Positions 36,476 to 45,592 of a stretch of DNA of 48,209 nucleotides are shown one piece after another. The stretch comes from JACDQM01 sp044373315 (GTDB lineage Bacteria; Pseudomonadota; Gammaproteobacteria; Burkholderiales; Burkholderiaceae_C), in NCBI RefSeq assembly GCF_044373315.1, contig NZ_JBILQK010000023.1, positions 1-48,209 on the forward strand. The letters are read 5' to 3'. Below the pieces are notes generated by a model. That model ran no database searches. It was not told the DNA's origin and was given only the letters and a program-made list of their open reading frames with translations. Every line of letters starts with the position of its first letter. Position 1 is the stretch's first letter. Both the position numbers and the translations under genes were made by a program.

Positions 36476-39262
36476 ATGAAGAGTTCCAAATTCAGGTCCG
36501 ACGTGCGCCAGGTGGCGCGGGCTTCTGTGGGCAAGATGAGTCCGGTCGCGGCCGGCTGCACGGTGCTGTTGCTGCTTGCGGCTCAGGCCGCGCAGGCTCA
36601 GCAGTCCACCACGTTGGACACCGTCACCGTGACCGGCATCCGCAAGGGCATCGAAGCGGCCATTTCGGTCAAGAAAAACTCTGACTCCATCGTCGAGGCG
36701 ATTTCGGCAGAAGACATCGGCAAGCTGCCAGACAACAGCATCGCCGAATCGCTGGCGCGCTTGCCGGGCCTGTCGGCCCAGCGGGTCGCCGGCCGTGCCC
36801 AGGTCATCAGCGTGCGTGGCCTGTCGCCCGACTTCGCGACCAGTCTGCTGAACGGCCGTGAGCTGGTCAGCACAGGCGACAACCGCAGTGTCGAGTTCGA
36901 CCAGTACCCCTCCGAGCTGCTGAGTGGCGTGACCGTCTACAAGACACCGGATGCAGGCCTGATCGGTCAGGGCTTGTCCGGCACGCTGGACATGCAAACC
37001 GTGAGGCCCTTGAACTTCGCCAACCGTGTGGTGGCCGTCAATGTGCGCGGCCAACGCAACTCGCTGGGCGCGGCGGCTGATGCCAAGGCCACTGGCAACC
37101 GCCTCAGCGCCAGCTACATCGACCAGTCGGCCGACCGCAAAGTGGGCTGGGTGCTGGGCTACGCCCACCAGGAAACCCCGGTGCAGGAGAATCAGGTCGG
37201 CCTGTACGAGCCCTGGGAGGCCATCGGAGATGGCTGGCGCCCGGGCCTGTCCGCAGGTACCTTCTACTCAAACGGTATCAAGGCCTTGCGTCGCACCGGC
37301 GTGACCAAGCGCGACGCCGTGATGGGTACGCTGGAACTGCGCGCGTCCAAGGAATGGACGAGCGTGCTGGACGTCTATCACACGACGGCCAAGCAGGTGG
37401 ACACCGCCAACCAGTTCGAGGTCAATCTCGGCGACTACAACGGCGGTTTTGGTCGTATCAACATCACCTCGCCCGTCGTGAACGGCAGCAAGACCTTCAC
37501 CGGTGGCGTTGTCGCCAACCTGTACCCCCTGGTGCGGGGCATGTACAACAAGCGCGATGACACAATCGACGCAGCCGGCTGGAACAATAAGTTCACCTTC
37601 GGCGACCTCACTGTCGTCGCCGATGTCAGCTTCTCGAAGGCCAAGCGGAACGAACTCAATCTCGAGAACAACACGCAGCTCGCTCCTGTCGCCGGTAATG
37701 GGCAACTGGACACCCTGACGCTGAACTACGCCACCGGCGGCTTCTCGCTGATGGATCCGCTGAAGAGCTACTCAGACCCGAGCAAGCTCCTGCTTCGCGG
37801 CACCATATACGGCTCTGGCTACGGCAAGGTGCCGAGCGTTGAAGACGAGCTGAAGAGCTTCAAGCTCGCAGGCACTATGCCGGCACCGGCCTTGGTGCGC
37901 GGACTGTTCTCCGACGTCGACTTCGGCGTGAACTACGCTGACCGCTCGAAGAAGAAACGCCAACCGGAAGGCAACATCAACCTCGGTGCGCAGGGCATTA
38001 CTGCCATCGGGTCGGAGTTCCAGTATGGTCTGGTCGATCTGAGCTTCGCTGGCGTTGGCCAGATACCGGCCTGGAATGTGCCAGGCGCCGTGGGCAAGTA
38101 CATGACCTTCGAACCCAGTTCGACTTCCGCGGCCTACCTGGTCGCCAAGTCCTGGGACGTCAACGAGAAGATCACCACGGGCTTCGTGAAGGGTCAGATC
38201 GACACCAAGTGGGGTGGCGTTGATGTGCGAGGCAATGTGGGTCTGCAGTTGCAGCACGTCGACCAATCGTCCGACGCGATCCGCCTGACCAATGGCGGCA
38301 ACCCCAAGCCGATCACTGACGGCAAGACCTTCACCGATGCGCTGCCCAGCATGAACCTTGTCTTTGGCCTAGCCAATGACCAGGCGGTGCGTGTGGGCCT
38401 GGCCAAGCAGGTGGCCCGCCCGCGCGTGGACCAGCTGCGCTCAGCCATCGAGTTCGGCGTCGGCGACACGCCGAACGCGCAGGGCAACCGGGAACCTGGC
38501 GCGAGCGGCGGCAATGCCAAGGTTGATCCCTGGCGCGCTGTGGCCTTCGATTTGTCCTATGAAAAGTACTTTGGCAACAAGGCCTATGTGGCCGCGGCCT
38601 ACTTCCACAAGGACTTGAAGACCTACATCTACACCCAGAAAATCTCGGGCTACGATTTCTCCAACTACCTCGGTGACGTGACCCCGGTGCTGGGCGCCAA
38701 CGGTCGGCCGATCCCGCTCCAGGCCACCGGAACCTATACCGCGCCCGAGAATGGCAAGGGCGGCCGCCTGTCTGGCGTCGAGTTGTCGGCCTCGCTGCCG
38801 TTCGCCCTGTTGTCGCCGGCTCTGAATGGCTTCGGCATCCAGGCCAGCGCAAGCTTCACCAGCAGTGGCATCAAGATCCGTGACCCGGAAAGTGCCAGCA
38901 GCGTCGGCTCCGGCGAAATCACCCTGCCTGGCCTGTCCAAGCGCGTCAGCAATCTCACCTTCTATTACGAGAACAAGGGCTTCGAGTTCCGGATCAGCCA
39001 GCGCAAGCGTTCGGACTTCATCGGTGAGATTGGCAACTTCAACGGCGTGCGTGCGCTGCGCTATGTGGTGGGCGAGAACATCACCGATGCGCAGGTGGGC
39101 TACAACTTCAACGAAGGCAGCTTGAAGGGCCTCGGCTTGACCTTGCAGGTGAACAACTTGGGTGACGCTGCGTACCAGACCTACGCTGGCACCAAGGATC
39201 GTCCGCTGGAGTACATGAAGTGGGGTCGCACCGTGCTTGTGGGTGCCAGCTACAAGTTCTGA
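36476..39262 (+). CDS. TonB-dependent outer-membrane receptor, probable maltodextrin transporter
   Basis: A 928-residue protein. The signal peptide ends near AAQAAQA-QQ. The TonB box region (TLDTVTVTGIRKGIEAAISV) is followed by the plug domain (about 60-190, with AEDIGKLPDNSIAESLARLP, QVISVRGLSPDFATSLLNGR and GLSGTLDMQTVRPL). The 22-strand barrel runs to the terminal aromatic VLVGASYKF. Plug motifs of this kind belong to the carbohydrate-type receptors of Caulobacter and Xanthomonas. Position beside glucokinases and a malEFGK-amylase operon makes maltodextrin or starch oligosaccharides the likely cargo. A clear TAGGAG ribosome site precedes ATG 36476, and an intrinsic terminator follows the stop. 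Confidence 0.9.
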   Translation: MKSSKFRSDVRQVARASVGKMSPVAAGCTVLLLLAAQAAQAQQSTTLDTVTVTGIRKGIEAAISVKKNSDSIVEAISAEDIGKLPDNSIAESLARLPGLSAQRVAGRAQVISVRGLSPDFATSLLNGRELVSTGDNRSVEFDQYPSELLSGVTVYKTPDAGLIGQGLSGTLDMQTVRPLNFANRVVAVNVRGQRNSLGAAADAKATGNRLSASYIDQSADRKVGWVLGYAHQETPVQENQVGLYEPWEAIGDGWRPGLSAGTFYSNGIKALRRTGVTKRDAVMGTLELRASKEWTSVLDVYHTTAKQVDTANQFEVNLGDYNGGFGRINITSPVVNGSKTFTGGVVANLYPLVRGMYNKRDDTIDAAGWNNKFTFGDLTVVADVSFSKAKRNELNLENNTQLAPVAGNGQLDTLTLNYATGGFSLMDPLKSYSDPSKLLLRGTIYGSGYGKVPSVEDELKSFKLAGTMPAPALVRGLFSDVDFGVNYADRSKKKRQPEGNINLGAQGITAIGSEFQYGLVDLSFAGVGQIPAWNVPGAVGKYMTFEPSSTSAAYLVAKSWDVNEKITTGFVKGQIDTKWGGVDVRGNVGLQLQHVDQSSDAIRLTNGGNPKPITDGKTFTDALPSMNLVFGLANDQAVRVGLAKQVARPRVDQLRSAIEFGVGDTPNAQGNREPGASGGNAKVDPWRAVAFDLSYEKYFGNKAYVAAAYFHKDLKTYIYTQKISGYDFSNYLGDVTPVLGANGRPIPLQATGTYTAPENGKGGRLSGVELSASLPFALLSPALNGFGIQASASFTSSGIKIRDPESASSVGSGEITLPGLSKRVSNLTFYYENKGFEFRISQRKRSDFIGEIGNFNGVRALRYVVGENITDAQVGYNFNEGSLKGLGLTLQVNNLGDAAYQTYAGTKDRPLEYMKWGRTVLVGASYKF

Positions 39263-39301
39263 TCTGCTTCTCCGGCCGCAGGGCCGGTTCGATGAAGCCT
39301 T

Positions 39302-39329
39302 GGCCGCAGATTCGCTCTGGGGCCTTTTT
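39302..39329 (+). terminator. Rho-independent terminator of the TonB receptor gene
   Basis: GGCCGCAGA (39302-39310) and TCTGGGGCC (39316-39324) form a 9-bp stem with one internal mismatch around TTCGC, followed by TTTTT (39325-39329). It starts 40 bp past the receptor stop. A further short stem, CCGGCC-GCAG-GGCCGG (39272-39287), precedes it. The rest of the gap to 39517 shows only a small CATGT/ACATG hairpin at 39490-39505. Confidence 0.82.
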
Positions 39330-39517
39330 CATTGGGCCAGCAGTTTCTTGAGCGAGACGAACTTTTCAGATGAGCGCCAGCTTGGCGCTGCTGTGCCTGC
39401 GGTGGCTGCCGCAGCGCGGCGATGAGCTGCTGTAGAGGTCGCGCAGGCGCAGCAGTCCGTGCGCCTGAATGCCGCAGAAGACGCGGCCCCATGTGCCGGA
39501 ACATGAGGCGCAGGGCC

Positions 39518-40408
39518 CTAGATCATGCCGGCCCAATCCGGGCTATGGTCACGATGCAGTCGCGCCAGCACACCGTCTGGCAAAGGTCCGCGGCGGACAG
39601 CGGCGAGGTTGGCGCGCAGATGTGTCAAGCTGGCAGTGCCCATCAAAACGCTGCTGATGCCTGGCGCATGGGCGGCAAAGCGGAGCGCCAGGCCGGGCCA
39701 GTCGTTTTCTCCTGCGGCTTGCAGGAGTGTGGCTGGCAGACCCAGGCGTTGCCAACGATCCCAGTACGCAGCTTCTGCCGCATCGGCCGGGCGTTGCGGC
39801 TGGCGCCAGATCGAACCGGCTAGCGGGCGCTTCGCCAGCACACCGATGCCCAGGCGCTGCGCCTGGCCCAGCCTGCCATTCAAGTTGACCTGGTCGCACA
39901 CGCTGACCGAGGTCTGCACCGAGCCGAAGGCGCCGCTTTGCAGCGCGAAGTCCAGCTCGGCGTTGTCGCCCGAGTAGGCCGCCACGCGCAGCTTGCCCCC
40001 GCGCTGGCAATCCAGCAGCGCGCGGGTCACCTCGCCCTGCTGCAGCACGCTGAGCGGGCAGGAGTGCAGATGCACGATGTCGATCACGTCGGTGTGCATC
40101 AGGCGCAAGGCCCGTTCCACGCCGAGGACGATGCAGTCATAGCTCCAGTCGGGCACGCCTTCGACACCGTAGCCCACCTTGGTTGACAGCAGAAACTGTT
40201 GGCGCCGGTGGGCCAGGTGGCGGCCGATGCGCTCTTCGCTGAGCCCGTAGCTGCGGGCAGTGTCGATCAGGTTCACGCCCAGATCCAGCACCGCATTGAG
40301 CAGGTGGCCGGCCTCCGCTTCGCTGATGCGCTCGTCGTTCACATGCATGGCGCCGAAGCCCAGGGCCGACACCCGGAGGCCGCTGCGCCCGAGCGGCCTC
40401 AGTTCCAC
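39518..40408 (-). CDS. Aldo/keto reductase
   Basis: A 296-residue (beta/alpha)8 NAD(P)H-dependent oxidoreductase. It begins VELRPLGRSGLRVSALGFGA. The catalytic tetrad is visible: Asp and Tyr in LIDTARSYGLSEERIGRHL, Lys in STKVGYG, and His in DIVHLHSCPLS. The sequence resembles the L-fucose/galactose dehydrogenase-like branch of the family, but the substrate is uncertain. The start is GTG 40408, which overlaps the amylase stop by 10 bp; the frame is open to 40498, but that part is out of frame over amylase sequence. It is the last gene of the mal operon, which suggests a sugar-related substrate. Confidence 0.82.
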   Translation of the reverse strand: MELRPLGRSGLRVSALGFGAMHVNDERISEAEAGHLLNAVLDLGVNLIDTARSYGLSEERIGRHLAHRRQQFLLSTKVGYGVEGVPDWSYDCIVLGVERALRLMHTDVIDIVHLHSCPLSVLQQGEVTRALLDCQRGGKLRVAAYSGDNAELDFALQSGAFGSVQTSVSVCDQVNLNGRLGQAQRLGIGVLAKRPLAGSIWRQPQRPADAAEAAYWDRWQRLGLPATLLQAAGENDWPGLALRFAAHAPGISSVLMGTASLTHLRANLAAVRRGPLPDGVLARLHRDHSPDWAGMI

Positions 40409-43074
40409 AGCAGCACGCGGCCGAACAGGGCTGGGACTTCCAGCTCCAGATGCCCGTCCACGGGCCGCAGCACGCGGCCATCGAGCGCGTCGCGCCACTC
40501 GGCCTGCTGCAGCGCCTCGGGCAAGGCCAGCCGCAGGCGTCGCGTCGTTGTCGCGTTGTTGGTCGCCGTGAGCGCCCAGCTCTGGCCCGACTGGCGGGCC
40601 AGCACGATCACATGTGCATCCAGATACAAGGGCGCTTGCAGGCTGCCGTGGCGCAGCACCGGGTGGCTCTGGCGCATCTGCGTCAGGCGCTTGAAGTCGG
40701 CCAGAAGCGCCGTGTCGGGTTGGCCTCCTTCATCGGCCCAGGGGTAGGTGCGGCGGTTGTCCGGGTCGTCGCCACCGCCCAGACCCACCTCGTCGCCGTA
40801 GTAGATGGTTGGCGCACCGGGATAGATCATCTGGAACAGCAGCGCCAGGCGCAGGCGCTGCTTCGCCTCGGCGAGCGTCTTGGCATTGGCGTCGTCCTGG
40901 TGGCCGAAGTGGTGCAGCGCGCGCGGCTGGTCGTGGCTGGACAGCAGGTTCATCAGCGCGTACAGCGCCTGCGGCGGATAGGCCTCGCGTAGCAGTTCCA
41001 GATTGGCGTAGAGCTTGTCGGCCGCGCCGCCGGCTGCATAGTCCAGCACCGTATTGCGGAAGATGTAGTTCATCGTCGAGTCGAAGCTGTCGCCCAGGAA
41101 GTACTTGCTGGCGTCGAACCAGGTCTCGGCGATCGTCAGAGCGTCGGGCTTGTGGGCCTTGATCGCGGCGCGCCATTCGCGCCAGAAGTCGTCCGGCACC
41201 CAGGGCGCCACGTCCATGCGCCAACCGGCTGCGCCCTGGTCCAGCCAATGCTTCATTACCGAGTCCGGCTCGCCATAGGCGAAGGCGCGGAAGGCCTTCG
41301 ACTGCTTGTCCAGTTCCGGCAGGTCCTTCACGCCGACCCAGCCCTGGTACTGGTCCTCGGGATTGGGCTGGCTCGGGTCCAGCTTGAACCAGTTGGCGTA
41401 GGGTGATGCCGGGTTGAGTCGGCCGCCGTCGAACGCGCCGCCGGCCGGGTAATTGCCGAAGCGGTTGAAGTAGGGCGAGTCGCTGCCGACGTGATTGAGC
41501 GAGCTGTCGGGAATCACGCGGATGCCACGCTTCGCCGCTTCCTGCGTCAAGCGCTTGAAGTCGGCGTTGCTGCCGAAGGCGGGATCGATCTGCTTGAAGT
41601 CCGCGGTGTCGTACTTGTGATTGCTGGGGGCGCGGAATACAGGCGTCATGTACAGGGTGTTGGCGCCAAGCTCGCGGATGTAATCCAGCTTGTCGATGAT
41701 GCCCTGCAGGTCGCCGCCGAAGAAGTCGTTGTTGAAGACGCTGTCCGAGCCGTCACCGCTGCCCGGCTTGAAGGGCTTCTCGTTCCAGCGCTCGTGCAGC
41801 TCGACGCTGTGGCGCTGGTACCGGTCGCGTCCGGGCCGCGGATCGTTGCCCTTTTCACCATTGCGGAAGCGCTCGGGGAAGACGTAGTAGTAGACGATGT
41901 CGCGCGCCCAGCTCGGCACCTGGAAGTCGGCCGCATGGATGGTCTGGCGGTAGCGGCGGATGCGCTTGGCATCTGCGGGCGGCTCCTCGATCAGGCCGGT
42001 GCCCATCGAGCCCTTCTCGCGCGTCCAGTAGATGCTGTCCTTGTTGTTCTGGTAGAGGTAGCGCCGACCCTGGATGCTGACGACGAAGTAGTAGCCGTAG
42101 ATTGCCGGCTCGCTGAAGCGGTGCTGCGCGCGCCACTGCTCGCGCCCGCCCACCGTGCTGCGTTGCATCGCAAGGCGTGCCAGCTCGGTGTATTCGAGCA
42201 GCTCCTGGTTGCCCTCAAGGCGGCGACGCTCGATCACCAGCTCGACGGACTCGACGCCGGGCAGCGCGTCGAGCATGAAGTCGAAGCGCGTGCCCGCGGG
42301 CTGCGCACCGAACGGCGCCTTGTGTGCGCCGGACCGCGAGTTGTAGTGCACGCTCAGCGCCAAAGGGTCGCTGATAGTGCTGGCCGCGGCGCTGGCTCGA
42401 CGCGGCAGCAGCGTGAGACGAGGGCGCTTGCGCTCGTCCAGCTCCATGCGCAGCGTGTGCGCACCGTCGAATCGCAGGCTGTGGTTGCCACCTTTTGCGG
42501 CCGCGAAGCTCGTCCCCGGGCTCCAGGCGGCGTCGGCGATCTTGAACTCATGCGCGCTGCTCAGCTGCAGGTCCAGTTCGTAGGCATCGCAGCGGTACTG
42601 GAAGGCATAGTCGTCCAGGGCGGCCCAGTTGTTCATCGTGCCGCGCAGGTAGAGCGTGGTGTCGCCCAGCGGTGCTGTCGGGCAGGCGCTGATGCTCAGT
42701 GCCTGCGCTGTCTTGTGCTTGTCGTCCATGCGCAGTTGCAGCCGGTAGTGGCCGGGAGCGAAGCGCTGGCTCAGCTCGCCGCCCTTGGCTTGCAGGCCTT
42801 GCAGGCTGCCGCCGAAGTCGGCATCGGCCGACCAGTCCTCGTCGGCCACCTTGAAGCGCTGCTCGCCCTTCAGTTCGACGAGCAGTTCGTAGCGGTCACA
42901 GCGGTACTGGAAGCGATAGGCGTCCAATGCCGCCCAGCCGTTCATCGTGCCGCGCAGGTAGAGCTCGCGTGCGCCCAGCGGGCTGGGCTTGCAGTTGGTG
43001 GCCTGGGATTGGGCCATGGCCTGGGGCAGGAGGGCCAGGCCCAGCAGCGTGGCTGCAAAAAGTCGACAGACCAT
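40399..43074 (-). CDS. Periplasmic GH13 alpha-amylase / cyclomaltodextrinase-like enzyme with duplicated N-terminal modules
   Basis: An 891-residue exported hydrolase. The signal peptide is MVCRLFAATLLGLALLPQAM, cut after AMA. Two tandem ~100-residue modules follow (about 30-130 and 133-230), each with YLRGTMN-x-WAALD-x-Y and FQYRCD-x-YEL, probably carbohydrate-binding. A neopullulanase-type N-domain (about 238-370) precedes the catalytic barrel. The GH13 residues are D621 in GWRMDVAPWV, E650 in TIAETWFD and D715 in LSSHDQPRAL. It should cut maltodextrins or cyclodextrins in the periplasm before import. The start is ATG 43074, 4 bp after the malG stop; the aldo/keto reductase start overlaps its end. 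Confidence 0.92.
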   Translation of the reverse strand: MVCRLFAATLLGLALLPQAMAQSQATNCKPSPLGARELYLRGTMNGWAALDAYRFQYRCDRYELLVELKGEQRFKVADEDWSADADFGGSLQGLQAKGGELSQRFAPGHYRLQLRMDDKHKTAQALSISACPTAPLGDTTLYLRGTMNNWAALDDYAFQYRCDAYELDLQLSSAHEFKIADAAWSPGTSFAAAKGGNHSLRFDGAHTLRMELDERKRPRLTLLPRRASAAASTISDPLALSVHYNSRSGAHKAPFGAQPAGTRFDFMLDALPGVESVELVIERRRLEGNQELLEYTELARLAMQRSTVGGREQWRAQHRFSEPAIYGYYFVVSIQGRRYLYQNNKDSIYWTREKGSMGTGLIEEPPADAKRIRRYRQTIHAADFQVPSWARDIVYYYVFPERFRNGEKGNDPRPGRDRYQRHSVELHERWNEKPFKPGSGDGSDSVFNNDFFGGDLQGIIDKLDYIRELGANTLYMTPVFRAPSNHKYDTADFKQIDPAFGSNADFKRLTQEAAKRGIRVIPDSSLNHVGSDSPYFNRFGNYPAGGAFDGGRLNPASPYANWFKLDPSQPNPEDQYQGWVGVKDLPELDKQSKAFRAFAYGEPDSVMKHWLDQGAAGWRMDVAPWVPDDFWREWRAAIKAHKPDALTIAETWFDASKYFLGDSFDSTMNYIFRNTVLDYAAGGAADKLYANLELLREAYPPQALYALMNLLSSHDQPRALHHFGHQDDANAKTLAEAKQRLRLALLFQMIYPGAPTIYYGDEVGLGGGDDPDNRRTYPWADEGGQPDTALLADFKRLTQMRQSHPVLRHGSLQAPLYLDAHVIVLARQSGQSWALTATNNATTTRRLRLALPEALQQAEWRDALDGRVLRPVDGHLELEVPALFGRVLLWN

Positions 43075-43078
43075 CGCT

Positions 43079-43969
43079 TCAGCCCTTGACGCCGCCGGCC
43101 GTCAGCCCGGAGACGATCCAGCGCTGCGCGAGCAAGAAAACCAGTGTGATCGGCAGGCCCGACAAGACGGCCGCCGCGGCGAAGTCGCCCCACAGGAAAC
43201 GCTGGTCGTGCAGGAAGTACTTGGAGCCCACCGCCAGCGTCAGGTTGGCCTCCTCGCGCAGCAGCACCGAGGCCACCGGGTACTCGATGATGGTGCCGAT
43301 GAAGGCCAGCACGAACACCACCATCAGGATGGGCACGGCCATCGGCAGCAACACCCGGCGGAAGGCCTGCCAGTGCGTGGCGCCGTCCACCTTGGCGCAT
43401 TCCTCGATCTCCACCGGAATGGTCTCGAAATAGCCCTTGATGGTCCAGATGTGCGTGGCCACGCCGCCCAGATAGGCCAGCACCAGGCCGGCATGGGTCT
43501 CGATGCCCAGCCAGGGCAGGTGGGTGCCCAGGGTCTCGAAGATCGCGTAGATGGCCACCAGGGCCAGAACCGGCGGAAACATCTGCAGCAGCAGCATGCT
43601 GTTCAGCAAGGGCAGCTTGAAGCGAAAGCGCAGCCGCGCGAAGGCATAGGCCGCGGTGGTCGAGATGGCGACGATTAGCAGCGCCGAGACGGTAGCGATC
43701 TTGACCGAGTTCCACAGCCACAGCAGCACCGGGAAGGGCGGCTGCACCCAGCTGCCGTCCTCGGCCTGATAGGGGATGCCCAGCGCCAGCTTCCAGTGCT
43801 CCAGGCTGATCTCGGTGGGGATCAGGCTGCCGGTGGCGAAGTTGCCGGGCCGCAGCGAGATCGACAGCACCGCCAGCAGCGGAAACAGCGTCAGCGCGAG
43901 AAAGGCCCATAGCAGCGCATGCGCGGCGAAGACGCGCCAGCGAGCTTGTTTGCCTCGAACGATGGCCAT
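43079..43969 (-). CDS. malG: Maltose/maltodextrin ABC transporter permease MalG
   Basis: A 296-residue inner-membrane permease with six helices. The EAA loop that contacts MalK reads EECAKVDGATHWQAFRRVLL-P. Other MalG-like segments are LTLFPLLAVLSISLRPGNFA and GVATHIWTIKGYFETIPVEI. With MalF it forms the translocation channel. ATG 43969 lies 12 bp after the malF stop, and the amylase gene follows after 4 bp. Confidence 0.93.
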   Translation of the reverse strand: MAIVRGKQARWRVFAAHALLWAFLALTLFPLLAVLSISLRPGNFATGSLIPTEISLEHWKLALGIPYQAEDGSWVQPPFPVLLWLWNSVKIATVSALLIVAISTTAAYAFARLRFRFKLPLLNSMLLLQMFPPVLALVAIYAIFETLGTHLPWLGIETHAGLVLAYLGGVATHIWTIKGYFETIPVEIEECAKVDGATHWQAFRRVLLPMAVPILMVVFVLAFIGTIIEYPVASVLLREEANLTLAVGSKYFLHDQRFLWGDFAAAAVLSGLPITLVFLLAQRWIVSGLTAGGVKG

Positions 43970-43981
43970 GGTGTGTGGGTC

Positions 43982-45592
43982 TCAGTCTTGTGTCTTGCGC
44001 ATCAGGCGCAGATTCAGCAGCGACAGGGCTGCCACCAGGAAGAAGATCAGCGTGGAGATTGCCGCGGCCAGTCCGAAGTCCGAGCCCGAATCCTTGAAGG
44101 CGATGCGGTAGGTGTAGGACACCAGGATGTCGGTCTGTCCGGCGGGAATCTTGGTGTTCAGGAAGTCGGGGCGCCCGTCGGTGAGCAGCGCGATCAGCAC
44201 GAAGTTGTTGAAGTTGAAGGCGAAGGCCGAGACCAGCAGCGGCGCCAGCGGCTTGATGATCAACGGCGCGGTGATCTTGAAGAAGTTCGTCAGCGGACCG
44301 GCGCCGGCTATGGCCGAGGCCTCATACAGATCGGCCGGAATCGCCTTCAGCAGGCCGGCGCACAGAATCATGATGTAGGGATAGCCCAGCCACACATTGA
44401 CGATCAGCAGCATGACCTTGGCCAGCAGCGGATCCGCGAACCAGGCCGGCTTGACGCCCAGCAAGGCGTCCAGGATGGCGTTGATCTCGCCGAAGTTCTG
44501 GTTGAACAGACCCTTGAACACCAGAATGGAGATGAAGCCCGGCACTGCATAGGGCAGGAACAGCAGGGTGCGGTAGGTGGCGCGGTACTTCAGGTCCTCC
44601 CAGTTCAGCAGCACGGCCAGCAGCATGCCGATTGCGGTGGCGAACAGCACCGTGAGGGCCGAGAACAGCACGGTCCAGCTGAAGATGGCCAGGAAGGGGC
44701 CGCGGAAATCGGCGTCCAGCACCATGCGGGCGTAGTTGCGCCAGCCCACCATCACTTTGAAGCCGGGCTGCAGCAGTTCGCCGCTGGCGCTGCTGAAATT
44801 GCCGCGCTCGCGGTCCGGCCTGAAGACCTGACCATCGCTGTGGCGCGTCAGGCTGCCATCGGCCGCGGCTTGCCAGTGCTGCTGGATCGGGCCGAACTCG
44901 CGCAGGCCCAGATAGCGCAGCTCAGGATGGCCAGGCACTTGCAGCGTCAGCCCGCGCAGCGCGTCGCGATGGCGGATCAACTCGCGCAGCGGCAGTGCCG
45001 TGTCAGCGGCCGGCGGCGTGGCGTCGGCAGCGGCCTGCATCGTCAATCGGATCGGAGCGCTGCTCGTCAGTGTCAGCGAAGGGGAAAGCCACAGCGGCGT
45101 CGCCAGCTCGGGGTCGCTGAGCAGCAGGCGGTATTGGGTGGCATCGGCCGCATCGGCGTGCAGCGTGAAGCTCAGCACCTGGGCTTCCACCACCTCATGC
45201 TGGTCGAGCAGGTAGTCGCGTGCGCGCTCCTCGCTGAGCAGATGGGCCGATGAATAGTTCGTGAAGCCGATCTGCGCCGTATAGACCAGCGGAAACGCCA
45301 CGAACACGAGCATGCCGGCGATGCCGGGAAACAGGTAGCGCAGCGCAAAGCTGGCCCGGCTGAGATAGGCGTAGAAACCGGCGGCCAGCAAGGTCAGCGT
45401 GCCCAGCGCCCAGCTGGTCTGGCCGGCCATATAGACCAGAAACACCAGGTAGAGCGCGCCCAGCAGGGCGGCAGCGGTGAGTGGCCAGCGCAGCAGGCGG
45501 CCCAGGCGCTGCGGCAGGGTGTCCGGCAGGCGCCCGTAGGCGCTGCGCAGCGGCGCGCTGCGGGCCGGAGCGGAATCGGTGGCGGCGTTCAT
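43982..45592 (-). CDS. malF: Maltose/maltodextrin ABC transporter permease MalF
   Basis: A 536-residue permease. Like enterobacterial MalF it has extra N-terminal helices (from about residue 30) and a large periplasmic P2 loop (about residues 110-270) that contacts the binding protein; minimal MalF proteins of Gram-positives lack it. The EAA loop is EASAIAGAGPLTNFFKITAP, and AGQTDILVSYTYRIAFKDSG lies near the C-terminus, typical of MalF. ATG 45592 overlaps the malE stop (ATGA). Confidence 0.93.
   Translation of the reverse strand: MNAATDSAPARSAPLRSAYGRLPDTLPQRLGRLLRWPLTAAALLGALYLVFLVYMAGQTSWALGTLTLLAAGFYAYLSRASFALRYLFPGIAGMLVFVAFPLVYTAQIGFTNYSSAHLLSEERARDYLLDQHEVVEAQVLSFTLHADAADATQYRLLLSDPELATPLWLSPSLTLTSSAPIRLTMQAAADATPPAADTALPLRELIRHRDALRGLTLQVPGHPELRYLGLREFGPIQQHWQAAADGSLTRHSDGQVFRPDRERGNFSSASGELLQPGFKVMVGWRNYARMVLDADFRGPFLAIFSWTVLFSALTVLFATAIGMLLAVLLNWEDLKYRATYRTLLFLPYAVPGFISILVFKGLFNQNFGEINAILDALLGVKPAWFADPLLAKVMLLIVNVWLGYPYIMILCAGLLKAIPADLYEASAIAGAGPLTNFFKITAPLIIKPLAPLLVSAFAFNFNNFVLIALLTDGRPDFLNTKIPAGQTDILVSYTYRIAFKDSGSDFGLAAAISTLIFFLVAALSLLNLRLMRKTQD

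Noticed and set aside
40409..40498. N-terminal extension of the aldo/keto reductase
   Set aside because: It would overlap amylase coding by a further 90 bp and encodes an Arg/Ala-rich stretch without similarity to the family. GTG 40408 gives the normal opening.
41491..43089. 532-codon plus-strand open frame opposite the amylase
   Set aside because: Composition is typical of a complementary frame, with no signal peptide or domain. The amylase with its three catalytic residues is certain.
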